The notes beneath the pieces were generated by a model, which did not search any database, was not told the DNA's origin, and was given only the letters and a program-made list of their open reading frames with translations. A program made the translations under genes and the position numbers. Shown here piece after piece: positions 17,924 through 27,668 of a stretch of 64,000 nt of DNA. The stretch lies in the NCBI GenBank assembly GCA_003526845.1, contig DPVM01000005.1, positions 84,913 through 148,912 of the forward strand, written 5' to 3'. Numbering within the stretch: the first letter of the stretch is position 1; each line of letters starts with the position of its first letter. Origin of the DNA: Oscillospiraceae bacterium. GTDB taxonomy: Bacteria > Bacillota > Clostridia > Oscillospirales > Acutalibacteraceae.

Positions 17924-20900
17924 ATGTTTACACACCTTCATCTTCACACTCAGTTCAGCCTGTTGGACGGCGCTTGCCGACTCGACAGGCTTGTTTGCCG
18001 TGCAAAAGAGCTCGGAATGACCTCACTTGCAATAACCGACCACGGAAATATGTACGGTGCGGTTAATTTTTATAAGGAGTGTAAAAGGCAGGGAATCAAG
18101 CCGATTATCGGCTGTGAGGTTTATGTTGCTCCGCGTACAAGATTTGATAAGGAAAAGGTACTCGACAAGGAATACAACCATCTCGTTTTGCTTGTAAAAA
18201 ACGAAATCGGATATAAGAATTTAATCAAAATGGTGTCGCTGTCATATACGGAGGGATTTTATTTTAAGCCCCGTATTGACTGCGATTTGCTTGAAAAATA
18301 CAGTGACGGGCTTGTTTGCCTCTCAGCATGCCTTGCCGGTGAAATTCCGCAGCTTTTGCTCAAAAGAGAATATGATGAGGCGAGGGAGCGTTCTCTCTGG
18401 TTTAATTCCGTTTTCGGCGACGGCAATTACTATCTCGAAATTCAAAATCACGGTATTCCGGAGCAAAAAACGGTTATCGATGGCATTGTTCGCCTGCATG
18501 ATGAAACAGGCATTCCGATTGTTGCCACAAATGATGTCCACTATGTCAATAAAGAGGACGCCGAAATTCAGCAAGTGCTCATCTGCATCGCCACTAACCA
18601 TACTATCGGAGAGGATACCGGGCTTGAATTTCACAGCGATAATTTTTATCTTAAATCCGCAGACGAAATGTCACAGCTTTTTCTGTCATATCCCGATGCA
18701 ATTGAAAACACTCAAAAAATAGCCGATATGTGCAATTTCGATTTTGAGTTCGGCAATACAAAACTTCCTTATTTTGAAACGCCTGATAATATGGACCACT
18801 TTGAATATTTCAAATTAAAGTGCTTTGAGGGCTTGCACAAAAGATACGGCGAAAATGTTGGGCAGTCATATATCGACCGCCTCAATTACGAGCTTGAAAC
18901 CGTTGAAAAAATGGGCTATACCGACTATTATCTCATCGTTTGGGATTTTGTTGCTTTTGCAAAATCAAAGGGTATCCCCGTGGGCCCCGGCAGAGGCTCG
19001 GGCGCAGGCTCGCTTGCCGCTTATTGTATAGGTATTACGGATTTGGACCCTATGAAATATGACCTTATTTTTGAAAGGTTTTTAAATCCCGAAAGGGTTT
19101 CAATGCCCGATTTTGATGTTGACTTTTGCTACGAGCGCAGGCAGGAGGTTATCGACTATGTAACACAAAAATACGGCAGTGACCATGTTGCCCAAATCGT
19201 TACATTCGGCACACTTCAAACGCGCGCCGCAATCCGCGATGTCGGCAGGGCAATGGGCATGTCATATTCATCGGTTGATGCTGTTGCCAAGCTTATTCCA
19301 AACAGCTTTCATATAACAATCGACCAAGCTGTTGAACGCAGTCGCGAACTTCGCAGGGCGATGGACGAAAACGCCGAGGTCAAAAAGCTGATTGATACCG
19401 CACGCAAGGTTGAGGGTATGCCGCGCAATACCTCCACCCATGCCGCAGGCGTTGTTATCACTCACGACCCGGTTTCGTCATATGTTCCGCTTGCGACAAA
19501 TGACGGCCTTGTTGTCACTCAATATATTATGACCACGCTCGAGGAACTCGGACTTTTAAAAATGGACTTCCTCGGTCTGCGCACGCTCACAGTTATTGAT
19601 GACGCGTCAAAAGCGGCAGGTATTGATATAAATAAAATCCCGATTGACGATGCGAATGTTTATAAAATTTTTGCACGCGGCAAAACAGAGGGCATTTTTC
19701 AGTTTGAATCGGCAGGAATGAAACAAATGCTTATGAATCTCAAGCCAAAAGCCCTTGAGGATTTGATTGCCGCAACCTCGCTTTACCGTCCCGGTCCGGC
19801 AAGCCAAATTGATACGTTTATCGAAAATTCACAAAATCCGCAAAATATTAAATATGACACGCCGATGCTCGAGCCGATTTTGAAAAACACATACGGATGT
19901 ATGGTTTATCAGGAGCAGGTAATGCAGATTTTCCGTGAGCTTGCAGGCTATTCATTCGGCAGAGCCGATGTTGTGCGCCGTGCAATGAGCAAGAAAAAAC
20001 ACGATGTTATGGAGCAGGAGCGCGAGGCATTTATTCTCGGGTGTCAAAAAAACGAAATTACGCGCGATGTCGCAAACAAAATTTTTGACAAAATGACAGA
20101 TTTTGCGTCATATGCATTTAATAAATCACACGCCGCTTGTTATGCTCTCGTTGCTTACAGGTGCGCGTATTTAAAATGTTATTTCCCCGGTGAGTATATG
20201 GCGGCACTTCTCACCTCCGTGCTTGATTCGTCAAACAAGGTCGCACGCTATATTGCAGAGTGCAAGCGCCTCGGTTTGCGTCTTGCTCCGCCTAATATCA
20301 ATCGCTCGATGAAAGGTTTTACCGCCAACGTAAAAGTCATAAATTACGGCTTGCTCGGTATTAAAAATCTCGGCAACGATTTCATCGAGGATATTATTAA
20401 AGAGCGCAAAAACGGCGATTTTGCCGACATTTTCGACTTCTGCTCGCGTATGCAAAACGGCAAGTTTAACCGCCGCGCAGTTGAGTCGCTTATTCGTTGC
20501 GGCGCAATGGATTGCTTTGCTGCCAACAGAAAACAAATGCTTCAGGCACTGCCCGTTCTCGTCACAAATATTGAAGAAAAGCATCGCCGCACCATGTACG
20601 GTCAGGTCGGTTTGTTCGATATTAACGATGATTTCGGCGACACATTTGAACTCCCCGATTTAAAAGAATTTTCAAAGTCCGAGCTTTTGCAGATGGAAAA
20701 GGAAATGACAGGACTTTATCTTTCAGGTCACCCGATGGATAAATATGAGGATTATGTTGAAAAAACAGGCTGTGCAAGAACATATGATATTCTTGAGGCA
20801 GGCAAACCGTCATCAGCATATAGGGACGGCGCAAATGTCACCGTTTGCGGTATAATTAATCATATCACCGTCAAACAAACAAGGACCGATAAAGCAAATA

Positions 20901-21382
20901 TGGCATTTGTAACGCTTGAGGATTTATACGGCACTGTCGAAATCGTGCTTTTCCCAAAGGTGTTTTTAAAATATTCGTCACTGATTACCCAAGGCAATGT
21001 TATCGCCGTGTCGGGTACACTGTCGATTGAGGATGAAAAAGACCCGAAAGTTCTTGTGAACGCTGTTTTCAAGCCGAATTCAAAGGCATACGGCGCGACG
21101 CCGCAAGCTACGGCACCGCAGAGCAATGCTAAGCCTGCGCAGGCAACAAAAAAGCACCGCAGAGGACTGTTTTTGAAATTCACCGACGAAAACGACCCCC
21201 GTATTCACAAGGCTCAGGTTGTCACATCTATTTTTGATGGCAATCTGCCGCTGTATTTCTATTATTGCGATACAAAAAAATATCTGTGCCGCCCTGCCGG
21301 CGAGTTTGTGGATGTCAATGACACCATGATTGCAGAACTTAAACGAATACTCGGCGACGATAATGTGGCTGTTATACTTTAA
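17924..21382 (+). CDS. dnaE: DNA polymerase III subunit alpha (DnaE)
   Basis: This 1152-residue C-family polymerase has, in order, an N-terminal PHP domain (HLHLHTQFSLLDG), the palm with catalytic PDFDVDF at 395-401 (Asp398, Asp400) and a third acidic residue at Asp548 (KMDFLG), the fingers and helix-hairpin-helix region, and an OB-fold (VTVCGIINHITVKQT onward). It is the DnaE type rather than PolC, since no exonuclease insertion interrupts the PHP domain. In Firmicutes DnaE works with PolC at the fork. The stop is followed by a 207-nt gap holding the pfkA promoter. Confidence 0.95.
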   Translation: MFTHLHLHTQFSLLDGACRLDRLVCRAKELGMTSLAITDHGNMYGAVNFYKECKRQGIKPIIGCEVYVAPRTRFDKEKVLDKEYNHLVLLVKNEIGYKNLIKMVSLSYTEGFYFKPRIDCDLLEKYSDGLVCLSACLAGEIPQLLLKREYDEARERSLWFNSVFGDGNYYLEIQNHGIPEQKTVIDGIVRLHDETGIPIVATNDVHYVNKEDAEIQQVLICIATNHTIGEDTGLEFHSDNFYLKSADEMSQLFLSYPDAIENTQKIADMCNFDFEFGNTKLPYFETPDNMDHFEYFKLKCFEGLHKRYGENVGQSYIDRLNYELETVEKMGYTDYYLIVWDFVAFAKSKGIPVGPGRGSGAGSLAAYCIGITDLDPMKYDLIFERFLNPERVSMPDFDVDFCYERRQEVIDYVTQKYGSDHVAQIVTFGTLQTRAAIRDVGRAMGMSYSSVDAVAKLIPNSFHITIDQAVERSRELRRAMDENAEVKKLIDTARKVEGMPRNTSTHAAGVVITHDPVSSYVPLATNDGLVVTQYIMTTLEELGLLKMDFLGLRTLTVIDDASKAAGIDINKIPIDDANVYKIFARGKTEGIFQFESAGMKQMLMNLKPKALEDLIAATSLYRPGPASQIDTFIENSQNPQNIKYDTPMLEPILKNTYGCMVYQEQVMQIFRELAGYSFGRADVVRRAMSKKKHDVMEQEREAFILGCQKNEITRDVANKIFDKMTDFASYAFNKSHAACYALVAYRCAYLKCYFPGEYMAALLTSVLDSSNKVARYIAECKRLGLRLAPPNINRSMKGFTANVKVINYGLLGIKNLGNDFIEDIIKERKNGDFADIFDFCSRMQNGKFNRRAVESLIRCGAMDCFAANRKQMLQALPVLVTNIEEKHRRTMYGQVGLFDINDDFGDTFELPDLKEFSKSELLQMEKEMTGLYLSGHPMDKYEDYVEKTGCARTYDILEAGKPSSAYRDGANVTVCGIINHITVKQTRTDKANMAFVTLEDLYGTVEIVLFPKVFLKYSSLITQGNVIAVSGTLSIEDEKDPKVLVNAVFKPNSKAYGATPQATAPQSNAKPAQATKKHRRGLFLKFTDENDPRIHKAQVVTSIFDGNLPLYFYYCDTKKYLCRPAGEFVDVNDTMIAELKRILGDDNVAVIL

Positions 21383-21474
21383 GCCGTACTCATCGGCACT
21401 TTGCACTTTAAATACAATTGTTTGTGATTGTTTTTGCTCGCTTTTGTTTATAAATACAAAATTGATGACAATAC

Positions 21475-21503
21475 TTGACAATTTTATCACAACAATATAT
21501 TAT
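21475..21503 (+). promoter_or_regulatory. SigA-type promoter for pfkA
   Basis: TTGACA (21475-21480) and TATTAT (21498-21503) are 17 bases apart, about 87 bases ahead of the pfkA start, leaving a 5' leader of roughly 75 bases. Confidence 0.65.
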
Positions 21504-21589
21504 ATATGATAGTGTTTGATTATCCTGCAGAACTTTGCACGGTCTTATCCTGTCTTGTGCGGTTTTGCTTAATTATAGGAGGAAATGTA

Positions 21590-22555
21590 ATGAAAACAAT
21601 AGCGGTTTTGACCAGCGGCGGCGACGCTCCGGGTATGAATGCGGCAGTTCGTGCAGTAGTGAGAACTGCATGCGAAAACGGCATTAAGGTTTACGGCGTT
21701 ATCCGTGGTTACAACGGACTTATCAACGGTGATTTGATTGAAATGGATCTTCGCTCCGTTTCAGACATTATTACACGCGGTGGCACAATCCTTTATTCCG
21801 CACGCTCAAAGGAATTCGCAACTGAGGAAGGCATGCAAAAGGCTATTGCCACATGCAAAAAGTTCGGCATTGAGGGCGTTGTTGTCATCGGTGGCGACGG
21901 CTCATTCCGCGGTGCTCGCGACCTTAGCGAAAGAGGTATTCCTTGCGTAGGTCTTCCGGGTACTATCGACAATGATATTGCTTGCTGTGATTGCACAATC
22001 GGCTATGATACTTGCCTTAACACAATTATGAGTATGGTTGACCGTATCCGTGACACAACGGAGTCACACGACCGTTGCTCTGTTGTTGAGGTTATGGGCA
22101 GACGCGCCGGTTATCTTGCACTCAATTCCGGTATTGCATGCGGTGCAACCTCAATTCTCATTCCCGAGGTTGAGTTTGATATCGAAAAGAATATCATCGA
22201 GCGCATGAAGAAAACTCAACAAACAGGCAAACACCACTTTGTTATTATTGTTGCAGAGGGCGTAGATGTTGATGTAAAAGAACTTGCTGCTCAAATTGAG
22301 GCTGAAACAGGTGTTGAATCACGCTGGACAATTCTCGGTCACACTCAAAGAGGCGGTTCACCGACCGTTAAGGACAGAGTTATGGCAACCCGTATGGGTA
22401 ATTATGCAGTTAAGCTTCTTATGCAAGACATTGGCAATAGAGTTGTTGCTTCTCATAAGGAGGATATTGTTGACTATGATATTTTTGAGGCTCTCAATAT
22501 GAAAAAGTCAATTGATATGAATCTTTATAATATTGCTCATGAGGTTTCAATCTGA
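21590..22555 (+). CDS. pfkA: ATP-dependent 6-phosphofructokinase
   Basis: PfkA phosphorylates fructose 6-phosphate in glycolysis. The product (321 residues) has the ATP-loop GGDAPGMNAAVR, the substrate motif GTIDNDI with the catalytic aspartate region, RDTTESHDR and GHTQRGGSP. The residue after the GGDGS motif region is GGDGSFRGA, with glycine at the position that marks ATP- rather than pyrophosphate-dependent enzymes. ATG 21590 is chosen because AGGAGG lies just upstream; an upstream in-frame ATG at 21506 would add a non-homologous leader of 28 residues. Confidence 0.95.
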   Translation: MKTIAVLTSGGDAPGMNAAVRAVVRTACENGIKVYGVIRGYNGLINGDLIEMDLRSVSDIITRGGTILYSARSKEFATEEGMQKAIATCKKFGIEGVVVIGGDGSFRGARDLSERGIPCVGLPGTIDNDIACCDCTIGYDTCLNTIMSMVDRIRDTTESHDRCSVVEVMGRRAGYLALNSGIACGATSILIPEVEFDIEKNIIERMKKTQQTGKHHFVIIVAEGVDVDVKELAAQIEAETGVESRWTILGHTQRGGSPTVKDRVMATRMGNYAVKLLMQDIGNRVVASHKEDIVDYDIFEALNMKKSIDMNLYNIAHEVSI

Positions 22556-22591
22556 TCTCGTTTTACGGCAAATTTTATTATCTATTACCGT

Positions 22592-22629
22592 GCAATGGCG
22601 CACCGATTATATCGGTGCGCCGTTTTTTG
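22592..22629 (+). terminator. Terminator of pfkA
   Basis: GGCGCACCGAT pairs with ATCGGTGCGCC around a TAT loop, followed by GTTTTTTG. Confidence 0.88.
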
Positions 22630-22650
22630 TTTGAATTGACATAATTTTAC

Positions 22651-22696
22651 ACAAAATTTTGTTGCATATGCTATATACATAGGCACAAATTTTGTG
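22651..22696. promoter_or_regulatory. Two similar palindromes upstream of the SCP2/transketolase operon
   Basis: ACAAAATTTTGT (22651-22662) is a perfect palindrome and CACAAATTTTGTG (22684-22696) nearly repeats it 33 bases later. Both sit just before the predicted promoter at 22708-22736, so they could be operator half-sites. No regulator is assigned; the region is very AT-rich and chance is possible. Confidence 0.3.
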
Positions 22697-22707
22697 ACAT
22701 ATATTAG

Positions 22708-22736
22708 TTGCCATAATATACAATATGTGGTATAAT
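22708..22736 (+). promoter_or_regulatory. SigA-type promoter for the SCP2/transketolase operon
   Basis: TTGCCA (22708-22713) and TATAAT (22731-22736) are 17 bases apart, 86 bases before the first gene of the operon. Confidence 0.6.
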
Positions 22737-22821
22737 TTTTTTATGTTGTTATATATATTTGTATTATGTGTGCTTTTTATAGAGACACATTTTTTGCAAA
22801 GAAAATAAAGGAGGAATTATT

Positions 22822-23586
22822 TTGAAAGAAGCAAAGGCAATGGCGTTTGTTAACGCATACGGCGTTCTTGCAACGCTTGAAAATTTGTGCCAAATGGATG
22901 ACGGTGCAAAGGCAATTTGCAAAGGCTTGAAAAAGCCGGTTTCGATCTGCTTTGATGTGGCTGACGGTCCGTGTGTGACCTATAATTTTTCTGCAGACGG
23001 ATGCAAAATGACAGAGGGTGACTACGGTTGCACCTGCAAAATGAAATTCGCATCGCCTGAAAAATTTAACGCTCTCATTGATGACAGCAAACCGGGTATT
23101 CCGGTTAAAAACATTCCGCAGGTATTGTCATTCCTTATGGGCCCGTTTACAAAGCTCACAAATATTTTGACAAAATACCTTATGCCGAGCGAGGAGGATT
23201 TGAAAAACAGAGATTTCTTTGAAAAATCCACAATCCTCACAATGTACACAATCGGCGGTGCAATCTGTGCTCTCGCTAATAACGACAGCATCAGCAAAAT
23301 CTCTGCATCATATATCGACGACGGCGATATCCAAATGGGCATTACAGACGCCTGCTATGTTACAATCCGCTCGAGAAACCATAAGCTTGAACTTATTAAA
23401 GAAAAGCCGGACACTCCGAAAGCAATTATGGAGTTTAAAACAATCGACCTTGCAAACGGCTTGTTCAACGGCACAGTTTCAACAATTGCCGAACTTTGCG
23501 AGGGCAACATTTATATGTGCGGCATGATTAATATGATTGATAATATCAACAGAATACTCGACAGAGTTTCTGCATATTTAGGTTAA
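22822..23586 (+). CDS. Double SCP2-like (sterol-carrier fold) protein
   Basis: The 254-residue protein seems to contain two SCP2-like units. The first spans about 35-110 (SICFDVADGPCVTYNF ... CKMKFASPEKFNALID) and the second about 175-250 (ACYVTIRSRNHKLEL ... IMEFKTIDLANGLFNG). The pattern of a beta-sheet followed by a hydrophobic helix is that of SCP2 proteins, which bind lipids or other hydrophobic molecules. There is no signal peptide, so it is cytoplasmic. It starts with TTG after a strong AAAGGAGG and begins an operon with an aminotransferase and a split transketolase. A second protein of this kind closes the same operon. The ligand is unknown and the SCP2 assignment is by eye. Confidence 0.55.
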   Translation: MKEAKAMAFVNAYGVLATLENLCQMDDGAKAICKGLKKPVSICFDVADGPCVTYNFSADGCKMTEGDYGCTCKMKFASPEKFNALIDDSKPGIPVKNIPQVLSFLMGPFTKLTNILTKYLMPSEEDLKNRDFFEKSTILTMYTIGGAICALANNDSISKISASYIDDGDIQMGITDACYVTIRSRNHKLELIKEKPDTPKAIMEFKTIDLANGLFNGTVSTIAELCEGNIYMCGMINMIDNINRILDRVSAYLG

Positions 23587-23599
23587 GGAGGATAGTGTA

Positions 23600-24871
23600 A
23601 TGAGTAAATATCCTGAATATACACACGAAAAATCACAGGAATGGTTTAACAGAGCACTTGCAGCAATTCCCTCAGGTGTTTACGGCCACCTCGGTCCGTC
23701 AGAGGGCTTGTTCCTTCCTATCACAAAATGGCCGTTGATGCTCGACCATGCAAAGGGTACATACTTTTGGGATGTAGACGGCAATAAATATCTTGATTTT
23801 ATGTGCGCCTATGGTCCGAATGTTCTCGGCTATTGCGACGATGATGTTGATGCTGCCGCTATGGCACAGCTTAAAGTAGGCAACTGCACAACCTCGCCGT
23901 CATACAAAATGGTAGAGTGTGCAGAACTTTTGAAGGACACCGTTGCCATGGCAGATTGGGCGTTCTTCATGAAAAACGGCTCGGATGCCACAACATTCTC
24001 CGTTATGTGCGCTCGTGCTCATACAGGCAAAAAGAAAATGATGTTCTTCAAGGGATACTATCACGGCGATTTTCAGTGGGCACAAAAGGCCGATTATCCG
24101 GGTATTCTCCCCGAAGAGGTTGAAAACAATATTGTTGTTCCTTGGTTTGACCTTGATGCAATGCAGGAGGCATATGATGCCTGCGGCGGCGATGTTGCCG
24201 GACTTATTGCTCAACCGTATGACCACGGCAATTTCTACGATAACAAGTGCGCATCAAAGGAGCAGTGGCAAAAAGTTCGCAAATTCTGCGACGATCACGG
24301 TATGGTTCTCATTTTCGATGATGTAAGAACAGGTTTCCGTCTTGACCTTGCCGGTTCGGACCATTATTACGGCATTAAGGCTGACCTTTGTTGCTTCTGT
24401 AAAGCCCTTGCAAACGGATATAATATGTCTGCCGTTTGCGGTCAGGAACATATGAAGTCAACTGCGTCATCGGTTGTTTACACAGGCTCATATTGGATGA
24501 GCGCAGAGCCGTTTGCCGCTTGCCTTGCATGTATTCCTAAAATGAAAAAGCTCGATACACCAAAACTTTTCAGAGAAATGGGTACAAAGCTTACCGATGG
24601 CTTAAAAGCGGCAGGTAAGGAGCACGGATTTAATCTCGTTGTTTCCGGTGAGCCTGCGTTGTTCTATCTCAGAATAGCAAATGACGATAACCTTATGCTC
24701 CATCAGGAGTGGATTGCAGAGTGCGTAAGCCGCGGTCTTTTCCTCGCATCACACCACAATCACTTTATGAACGCTTCTGTTACTGATGATGATATTAAAC
24801 TTGCTGTCGATATTGCGGAAGATGCATTCGGTGTTGTTGCGGCAAGACATCCCGAACTCAATTTAAAATAA
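23600..24871 (+). CDS. Class III aminotransferase (glutamate-1-semialdehyde-type)
   Basis: This 423-residue PLP enzyme resembles the glutamate-1-semialdehyde aminomutase branch of class III aminotransferases. It has YFWDVDGNKYLDFMCAYGPNVLG at the N-terminus, the MKNGSDATT phosphate motif, IFDDVRTGFR (the usual D-E-V is D-D-V here) and the Schiff-base lysine in CFCKALANGY. The surrounding genes are not tetrapyrrole genes, so it is unlikely to be HemL. Its position between an SCP2-like gene and a split transketolase suggests it adds or moves an amino group on a product of the transketolase, or supplies its substrate. It starts 13 bases after the preceding gene with AAGGAGG. Confidence 0.85.
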   Translation: MSKYPEYTHEKSQEWFNRALAAIPSGVYGHLGPSEGLFLPITKWPLMLDHAKGTYFWDVDGNKYLDFMCAYGPNVLGYCDDDVDAAAMAQLKVGNCTTSPSYKMVECAELLKDTVAMADWAFFMKNGSDATTFSVMCARAHTGKKKMMFFKGYYHGDFQWAQKADYPGILPEEVENNIVVPWFDLDAMQEAYDACGGDVAGLIAQPYDHGNFYDNKCASKEQWQKVRKFCDDHGMVLIFDDVRTGFRLDLAGSDHYYGIKADLCCFCKALANGYNMSAVCGQEHMKSTASSVVYTGSYWMSAEPFAACLACIPKMKKLDTPKLFREMGTKLTDGLKAAGKEHGFNLVVSGEPALFYLRIANDDNLMLHQEWIAECVSRGLFLASHHNHFMNASVTDDDIKLAVDIAEDAFGVVAARHPELNLK

Positions 24872-24928
24872 TGGTTTTTGGCGAACATTGTTTCGCTCGT
24901 ATAAACGCATAAGAAAGGGGTAAAATTT

Positions 24929-25822
24929 ATGCCAGCTAATTACAAGCCATTTGATAAGGAAGAATGGCTTCGCCTTGAAAAGAAAGCAGACCATTTGAGA
25001 CGCTATTGTCTTCAAACTGCTGTTTGGGGCGGTTCAGGACATGTCGGCGGTTCTTTGTCGGCAATGGATTGTATGACTATTTTATACAATCGCTTTATGA
25101 AAATAGACCCTCAAAATCCGGATATGCCGGACAGAGACCGTTTCGTTCTCTCAAAGGGTCACTGCGCAGTGGGCTATGCACCTGTGCTTGTCGATCGCGG
25201 CTTTATGCCGGAGGAGGAACTTAAAATCTTTAACCTCACCGGTGCCAAAATCGGTATGCATATGGACTGCAATAAGGTCAGAGGTGTTGACTGCTCGACA
25301 GGCTCTCTTGGCCACGGTCTTTCACTTGCCGTAGGGTTTGCACTTGCAGGCAGAGTCAACGGTATCGACTATATGAACTACGTTCTTACCGGTGACGGCG
25401 AGCTTAACGAGGGCTCGAATTGGGAAGCTGCAATGAGCGCCGCTCAGTTTAAACTTTCAAATGTTGTTGTTTTTGTGGATAACAACAAATGTATGATTGA
25501 CGGTCGCGTTGATGACGAAATGAAGGTTGAGCCGCTTGATGAAAAGTTTGCGGCATTCGGTTTCAATGTTACACGCATCGACGGCCATAATATGAAACAA
25601 CTTAATGACGCTATCGAGGCGGCTATCAAAAATCACCAAGACGGCGGCGACAAGCCAACTGCAATTATTATGGATACATATAAGGGCGCAGGCGTTGACT
25701 TTATGCAGGATAACTACCTTTGGCATTACGGCTCGCTTGATGATGAAAAAATGGCTGCCGCAAACAAATCACTTGATAAATATTTGCAAGAGCGTATCGC
25801 TCGCATAGAACAGGAGGCGTAA
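24929..25822 (+). CDS. Transketolase N-terminal (TPP-binding) subunit
   Basis: This 297-residue protein is the thiamine-pyrophosphate half of a split transketolase. It has GHVGGSLSAMD, the FVLSKGHCAVGYAP substrate-side histidine motif, and the TPP motif GDGELNEGSNWEAAM ending in VFVDNN. The partner half is encoded 3 bases downstream. Split transketolases move two-carbon ketol units between sugar phosphates, but several act in dedicated pathways rather than the pentose phosphate pathway. Here the neighbours are an aminotransferase and SCP2-like proteins, so a special acceptor is plausible. AAAGGGG serves as the ribosome site. Confidence 0.9.
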   Translation: MPANYKPFDKEEWLRLEKKADHLRRYCLQTAVWGGSGHVGGSLSAMDCMTILYNRFMKIDPQNPDMPDRDRFVLSKGHCAVGYAPVLVDRGFMPEEELKIFNLTGAKIGMHMDCNKVRGVDCSTGSLGHGLSLAVGFALAGRVNGIDYMNYVLTGDGELNEGSNWEAAMSAAQFKLSNVVVFVDNNKCMIDGRVDDEMKVEPLDEKFAAFGFNVTRIDGHNMKQLNDAIEAAIKNHQDGGDKPTAIIMDTYKGAGVDFMQDNYLWHYGSLDDEKMAAANKSLDKYLQERIARIEQEA

Positions 25823-25825
25823 GAT

Positions 25826-26836
25826 ATGGGTGGAATGTCATATACAATGACAGATACTACAAAGCTGTCAACGGCAGAATGCTACGGCATTGCGCTTTGT
25901 GAGCTCGGCGAACAGCACAAGGATGTTGTCGCTCTTACCGCCGACCTTGCTAAATCAACAAAAATCGGTATGTTCGGTGAGCACTTCCCGGACAGATTCT
26001 TTAATGTCGGAATTGCCGAGCAAAACCTTTTCGGCGTAGCGGCAGGTATGGCTAAAAACGGCCTTATTCCGTTTGCGTCAACATTCGCTATTTTCACTGC
26101 GGCTCGTTCGCTCGACCAAATTCACACCGATATTTGCTATCAAAATGTTCCCGTAAAAATTATTGCAACTCACGCAGGCACATCGTTCGGTCAGGCAGGT
26201 TCAACACACCATTCTCTTATTGATATGGCTTGTATGCGCGCTTTGCCGCATATGACCGTTATTTGCCCATGCGACGGTGCGGAAACATACCATGCAGTTA
26301 AAGCTGCTTATGATATTGAAGGCCCGGTTTACATTCGTATTAACCGCGGATTTGACCAGGTAATTTATAAGAGTGTTGATGATTGCAAGTTTGAATGGAA
26401 TAAGGCAACCGTTATGAATGAGGGCACCGACCTCACAGTTATTGCATGCGGCTCATGCGTATTTGAGGCTATGCAGGCAGCCAGAATGGTAGAGGCAGAC
26501 GCAGGACTCAAGGTGCGCGTAATCAATATGCACACAATCAAACCTATCGACGAGGAGGCTGTTCTCAACGCCGTTATGGATACTCGCCGTATTATCACCG
26601 TTGAGGACCACGAGGTTATGGGCGGTTTAGGCTCAGCTGTAGCCGAGGTTGTCGCAAAATCCGGCAAGGCTTGTGCATTCAAGATGCTTGGTCACCAAAA
26701 TGCATTTTCAACAATCGGCTTGCAGGAAGATCTCCTTGCACTTGCCAAGATTGATGCAAACGGCATTGCCGAAACCATTCAGGAAATGATGCACGCTGAC
26801 TTTGAAGCAGACGATGCTTGGGATGACGAATTCTAA
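25826..26836 (+). CDS. Transketolase C-terminal subunit
   Basis: This 336-residue protein supplies the pyrimidine-binding and C-terminal domains of the split transketolase. It contains the catalytic glutamate segment FFNVGIAEQNLFGVAAGMA, the THAGTSFGQAGSTHHSLIDMA loop that lines the substrate channel, and a C-terminal domain from about residue 190 (LTVIACGSCVFEAMQAA). An acidic tail (FEADDAWDDEF) ends the protein. It starts 3 bases after the N-terminal subunit with AGGAGG overlapping that gene, so the two are translationally coupled and should form a complex. Confidence 0.9.
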   Translation: MGGMSYTMTDTTKLSTAECYGIALCELGEQHKDVVALTADLAKSTKIGMFGEHFPDRFFNVGIAEQNLFGVAAGMAKNGLIPFASTFAIFTAARSLDQIHTDICYQNVPVKIIATHAGTSFGQAGSTHHSLIDMACMRALPHMTVICPCDGAETYHAVKAAYDIEGPVYIRINRGFDQVIYKSVDDCKFEWNKATVMNEGTDLTVIACGSCVFEAMQAARMVEADAGLKVRVINMHTIKPIDEEAVLNAVMDTRRIITVEDHEVMGGLGSAVAEVVAKSGKACAFKMLGHQNAFSTIGLQEDLLALAKIDANGIAETIQEMMHADFEADDAWDDEF

Positions 26837-26870
26837 TCATCACGCATCTACTTGAAAGGAGTGTATTACT

Positions 26871-27668
26871 ATGCCAAGCGATGAAACTCGCTACACTAAC
26901 AAGGTTTTTATGGCAGGCGCTTTGCCGCTTATGAAAACAATAGCAAACGATGTTCCCGAACTTAAAAAGAAGTTTGAGGGCGTCGATGCAATATATCAGG
27001 TATCCGCAAAGGTAAATGTTGAGGATAAAGAGGCAGTCCATTTCATCATTGAAAACGGCGAATGGACAGTTAAATTGGGCGAATATCTCGGTCAAAAGAG
27101 AATTGATGCCGAGCTTGCTTTTTCCTCGATGGAAAAAATGAACGCTTTTATGAAGGGCGATATGACAAAACTTCCGAAAATGAAAATTAAATCGTTTTCA
27201 AAGTTTCTGAAGTTTATGCAGGTTCTTCTTAAAATGTCGTCGCTATTAAGCATTAAGGAGCCGCCGGAGAATGACGAGGCAACTTCTGTTCTTTTGTGCA
27301 AATGCTATTTCTATTTGCTCTCCTCCGGTATTTCACAGCTTAATAAGCTCGGTCATCCCGCTATTCACGATTGGGCACTCAAATCGCCCGACCGTTGCTA
27401 TCAGTGGGAGGTTGTCGGCCACCCTGAGTGTACGGCTTACATCCGTATCAAGGCAGGCAAGTCGAGAGCCGGCAGAGGCGCATATAAAAGAGCAAAACCG
27501 TTTTTCAATATGAAATTCGATTGTCCGACTTCTGCGCTTAAAATCCTCCTCGGAACAGGTGATATGTTCCAAATGACTGCAAATCAGCAGCTTATTATGG
27601 AGGGCGGACCGGAGTTCGGCGTTCAAATCGGCGATTACATGATGATTGTCGGCGACCTTGCTTCTTGA
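26871..27668 (+). CDS. Second double SCP2-like protein
   Basis: The 265-residue protein has the same two-unit plan as the one that opens the operon. The first unit lies at about 40-115 (AVHFIIENGEWTVKLGE ... AELAFSSMEKMNAFMKGDM) and the second at about 180-260 (TAYIRIKAGK ... NMKFDCPTSALKILLGTGD ... EFGVQIGDYMMIV). The second half fits the SCP2 sheet-helix pattern best. Overall similarity to the first protein is low, so they are not a recent duplication. No signal peptide is present. AAAGGAG lies before the ATG. It ends just before the terminator at 27693-27721. Function is inferred only from fold resemblance. Confidence 0.55.
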   Translation: MPSDETRYTNKVFMAGALPLMKTIANDVPELKKKFEGVDAIYQVSAKVNVEDKEAVHFIIENGEWTVKLGEYLGQKRIDAELAFSSMEKMNAFMKGDMTKLPKMKIKSFSKFLKFMQVLLKMSSLLSIKEPPENDEATSVLLCKCYFYLLSSGISQLNKLGHPAIHDWALKSPDRCYQWEVVGHPECTAYIRIKAGKSRAGRGAYKRAKPFFNMKFDCPTSALKILLGTGDMFQMTANQQLIMEGGPEFGVQIGDYMMIVGDLAS

